The notes beneath the pieces are model-generated. The model saw nothing but the letters and a program-made list of their open reading frames with translations. It ran no database searches and was not told where the DNA came from. A stretch of 64,000 nucleotides of DNA. Origin: Aquipluma nitroreducens. GTDB lineage: Bacteria > Bacteroidota > Bacteroidia > Bacteroidales > Prolixibacteraceae. How positions within the stretch are numbered: position 1 is the stretch's first letter; the number at the start of each line of letters is the position of its first letter. A program made the position numbers and the translations under genes. This document shows positions 63,794 through 64,000 of this stretch, in pieces. The stretch lies in NCBI RefSeq assembly GCF_009689585.1, contig NZ_AP018694.1, positions 2,805,001-2,869,000 on the forward strand, written 5' to 3'.

Positions 63794-64000
63794 ATGAATA
63801 ATCGACAGAAAAAAGAAAGAAAATTTTGGGATAGGTTTGCAAACTTCTATGACCCTTTCATAGATAAAGTTTTCAGAAAAACATATAAAACTATTCTTGA
63901 AAACATTGATTTAGACCTAAACCTAAGTCACAATGTTCTTGAGATAGGAACTGGAACTGGGATTATTCCTTTTTCGATTTGCTCAAAAGTATCTTCTATA
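63794..64000 (+). CDS. Class I SAM-dependent methyltransferase (5' part)
   Basis: ATG at 63794 opens a frame that runs off the window (69 codons seen). FWDRFANFYDPFIDKVF is followed by the SAM-binding motif I, VLEIGTGTGIIPF (residues about 48-60), typical of UbiE-like or phospholipid-type methyltransferases. The substrate cannot be read. It is separated from the export array by palindromic repeats and is probably an independent gene. Confidence 0.85.
   Translation, partial: MNNRQKKERKFWDRFANFYDPFIDKVFRKTYKTILENIDLDLNLSHNVLEIGTGTGIIPFSICSKVSSI

Overview
The window reads as a Bacteroidota chromosome, most likely class Bacteroidia. The evidence is a SusC/SusD pair, a type IX secretion sorting domain, promoters with a TAnnTTTG -7 element, little use of Shine-Dalgarno sites, and paired-FtsX permeases whose C-termini end near NPVEALRYE. 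No rRNA, tRNA, CRISPR array or transposase gene was seen.

1-17 kb (minus strand) is a phosphorus-scavenging region. A Porin_O_P-type porin and PstS-PstC-PstA-PstB form one gene run behind an array of 11-bp phased repeats that looks like a Pho box. Upstream lies a phosphonate catabolic set: PhnX, an exported alkaline-phosphatase-superfamily enzyme, an organophosphate:Pi-type MFS carrier and PhnW. Then come SusD/SusC, a small exported protein, and a class III PLP enzyme that fits PbfA, the hydroxy-AEP ammonia-lyase. Together these would take 2-aminoethylphosphonate and its 1-hydroxy form to phosphonoacetaldehyde, then acetaldehyde and phosphate.

17.6-26.3 kb (plus strand) holds a TonB-dependent receptor and a large type IX-secreted protein built from three copies of a 1314-bp unit, behind a second 11-bp array. 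A YwqK/MORN protein and a small CarboxypepD_reg-like protein follow; the last has a third, weaker array.

26.3-33.9 kb holds a Crp/Fnr regulator (minus) diverging from a ferredoxin-like protein and the hybrid cluster protein Hcp (nitrosative stress). Next are a small exported protein, a PadR regulator and a PspC-domain membrane protein, and a lipoprotein on the minus strand.

33.9-63.6 kb is a MacAB-TolC-like export region. A histidine kinase and an NtrC-type sigma-54 regulator (minus) diverge from TolC, an HlyD/MacA adaptor, two MacB-type ATPases and eight paired-FtsX permeases. A -24/-12 promoter and a 17-bp palindrome lie before tolC. A similar palindrome, with a weaker -24/-12 match, lies before the third permease.

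The most unusual signal is a set of small one-gene cassettes bounded by inverted repeats and carrying no transposase. They encode a four-helix-bundle protein, GxxExxY proteins or DUF559 nucleases. The nuclease cassettes sit exactly at permease stop codons. Three orphan copies of the permease 3' end remain, two of them starting at the same tryptophan codon. One DUF559 cassette is flanked by perfect 58-bp direct repeats of the permease tail. This suggests that the conserved permease 3' end is a docking site for minimal nuclease elements. The window ends inside a SAM methyltransferase gene.
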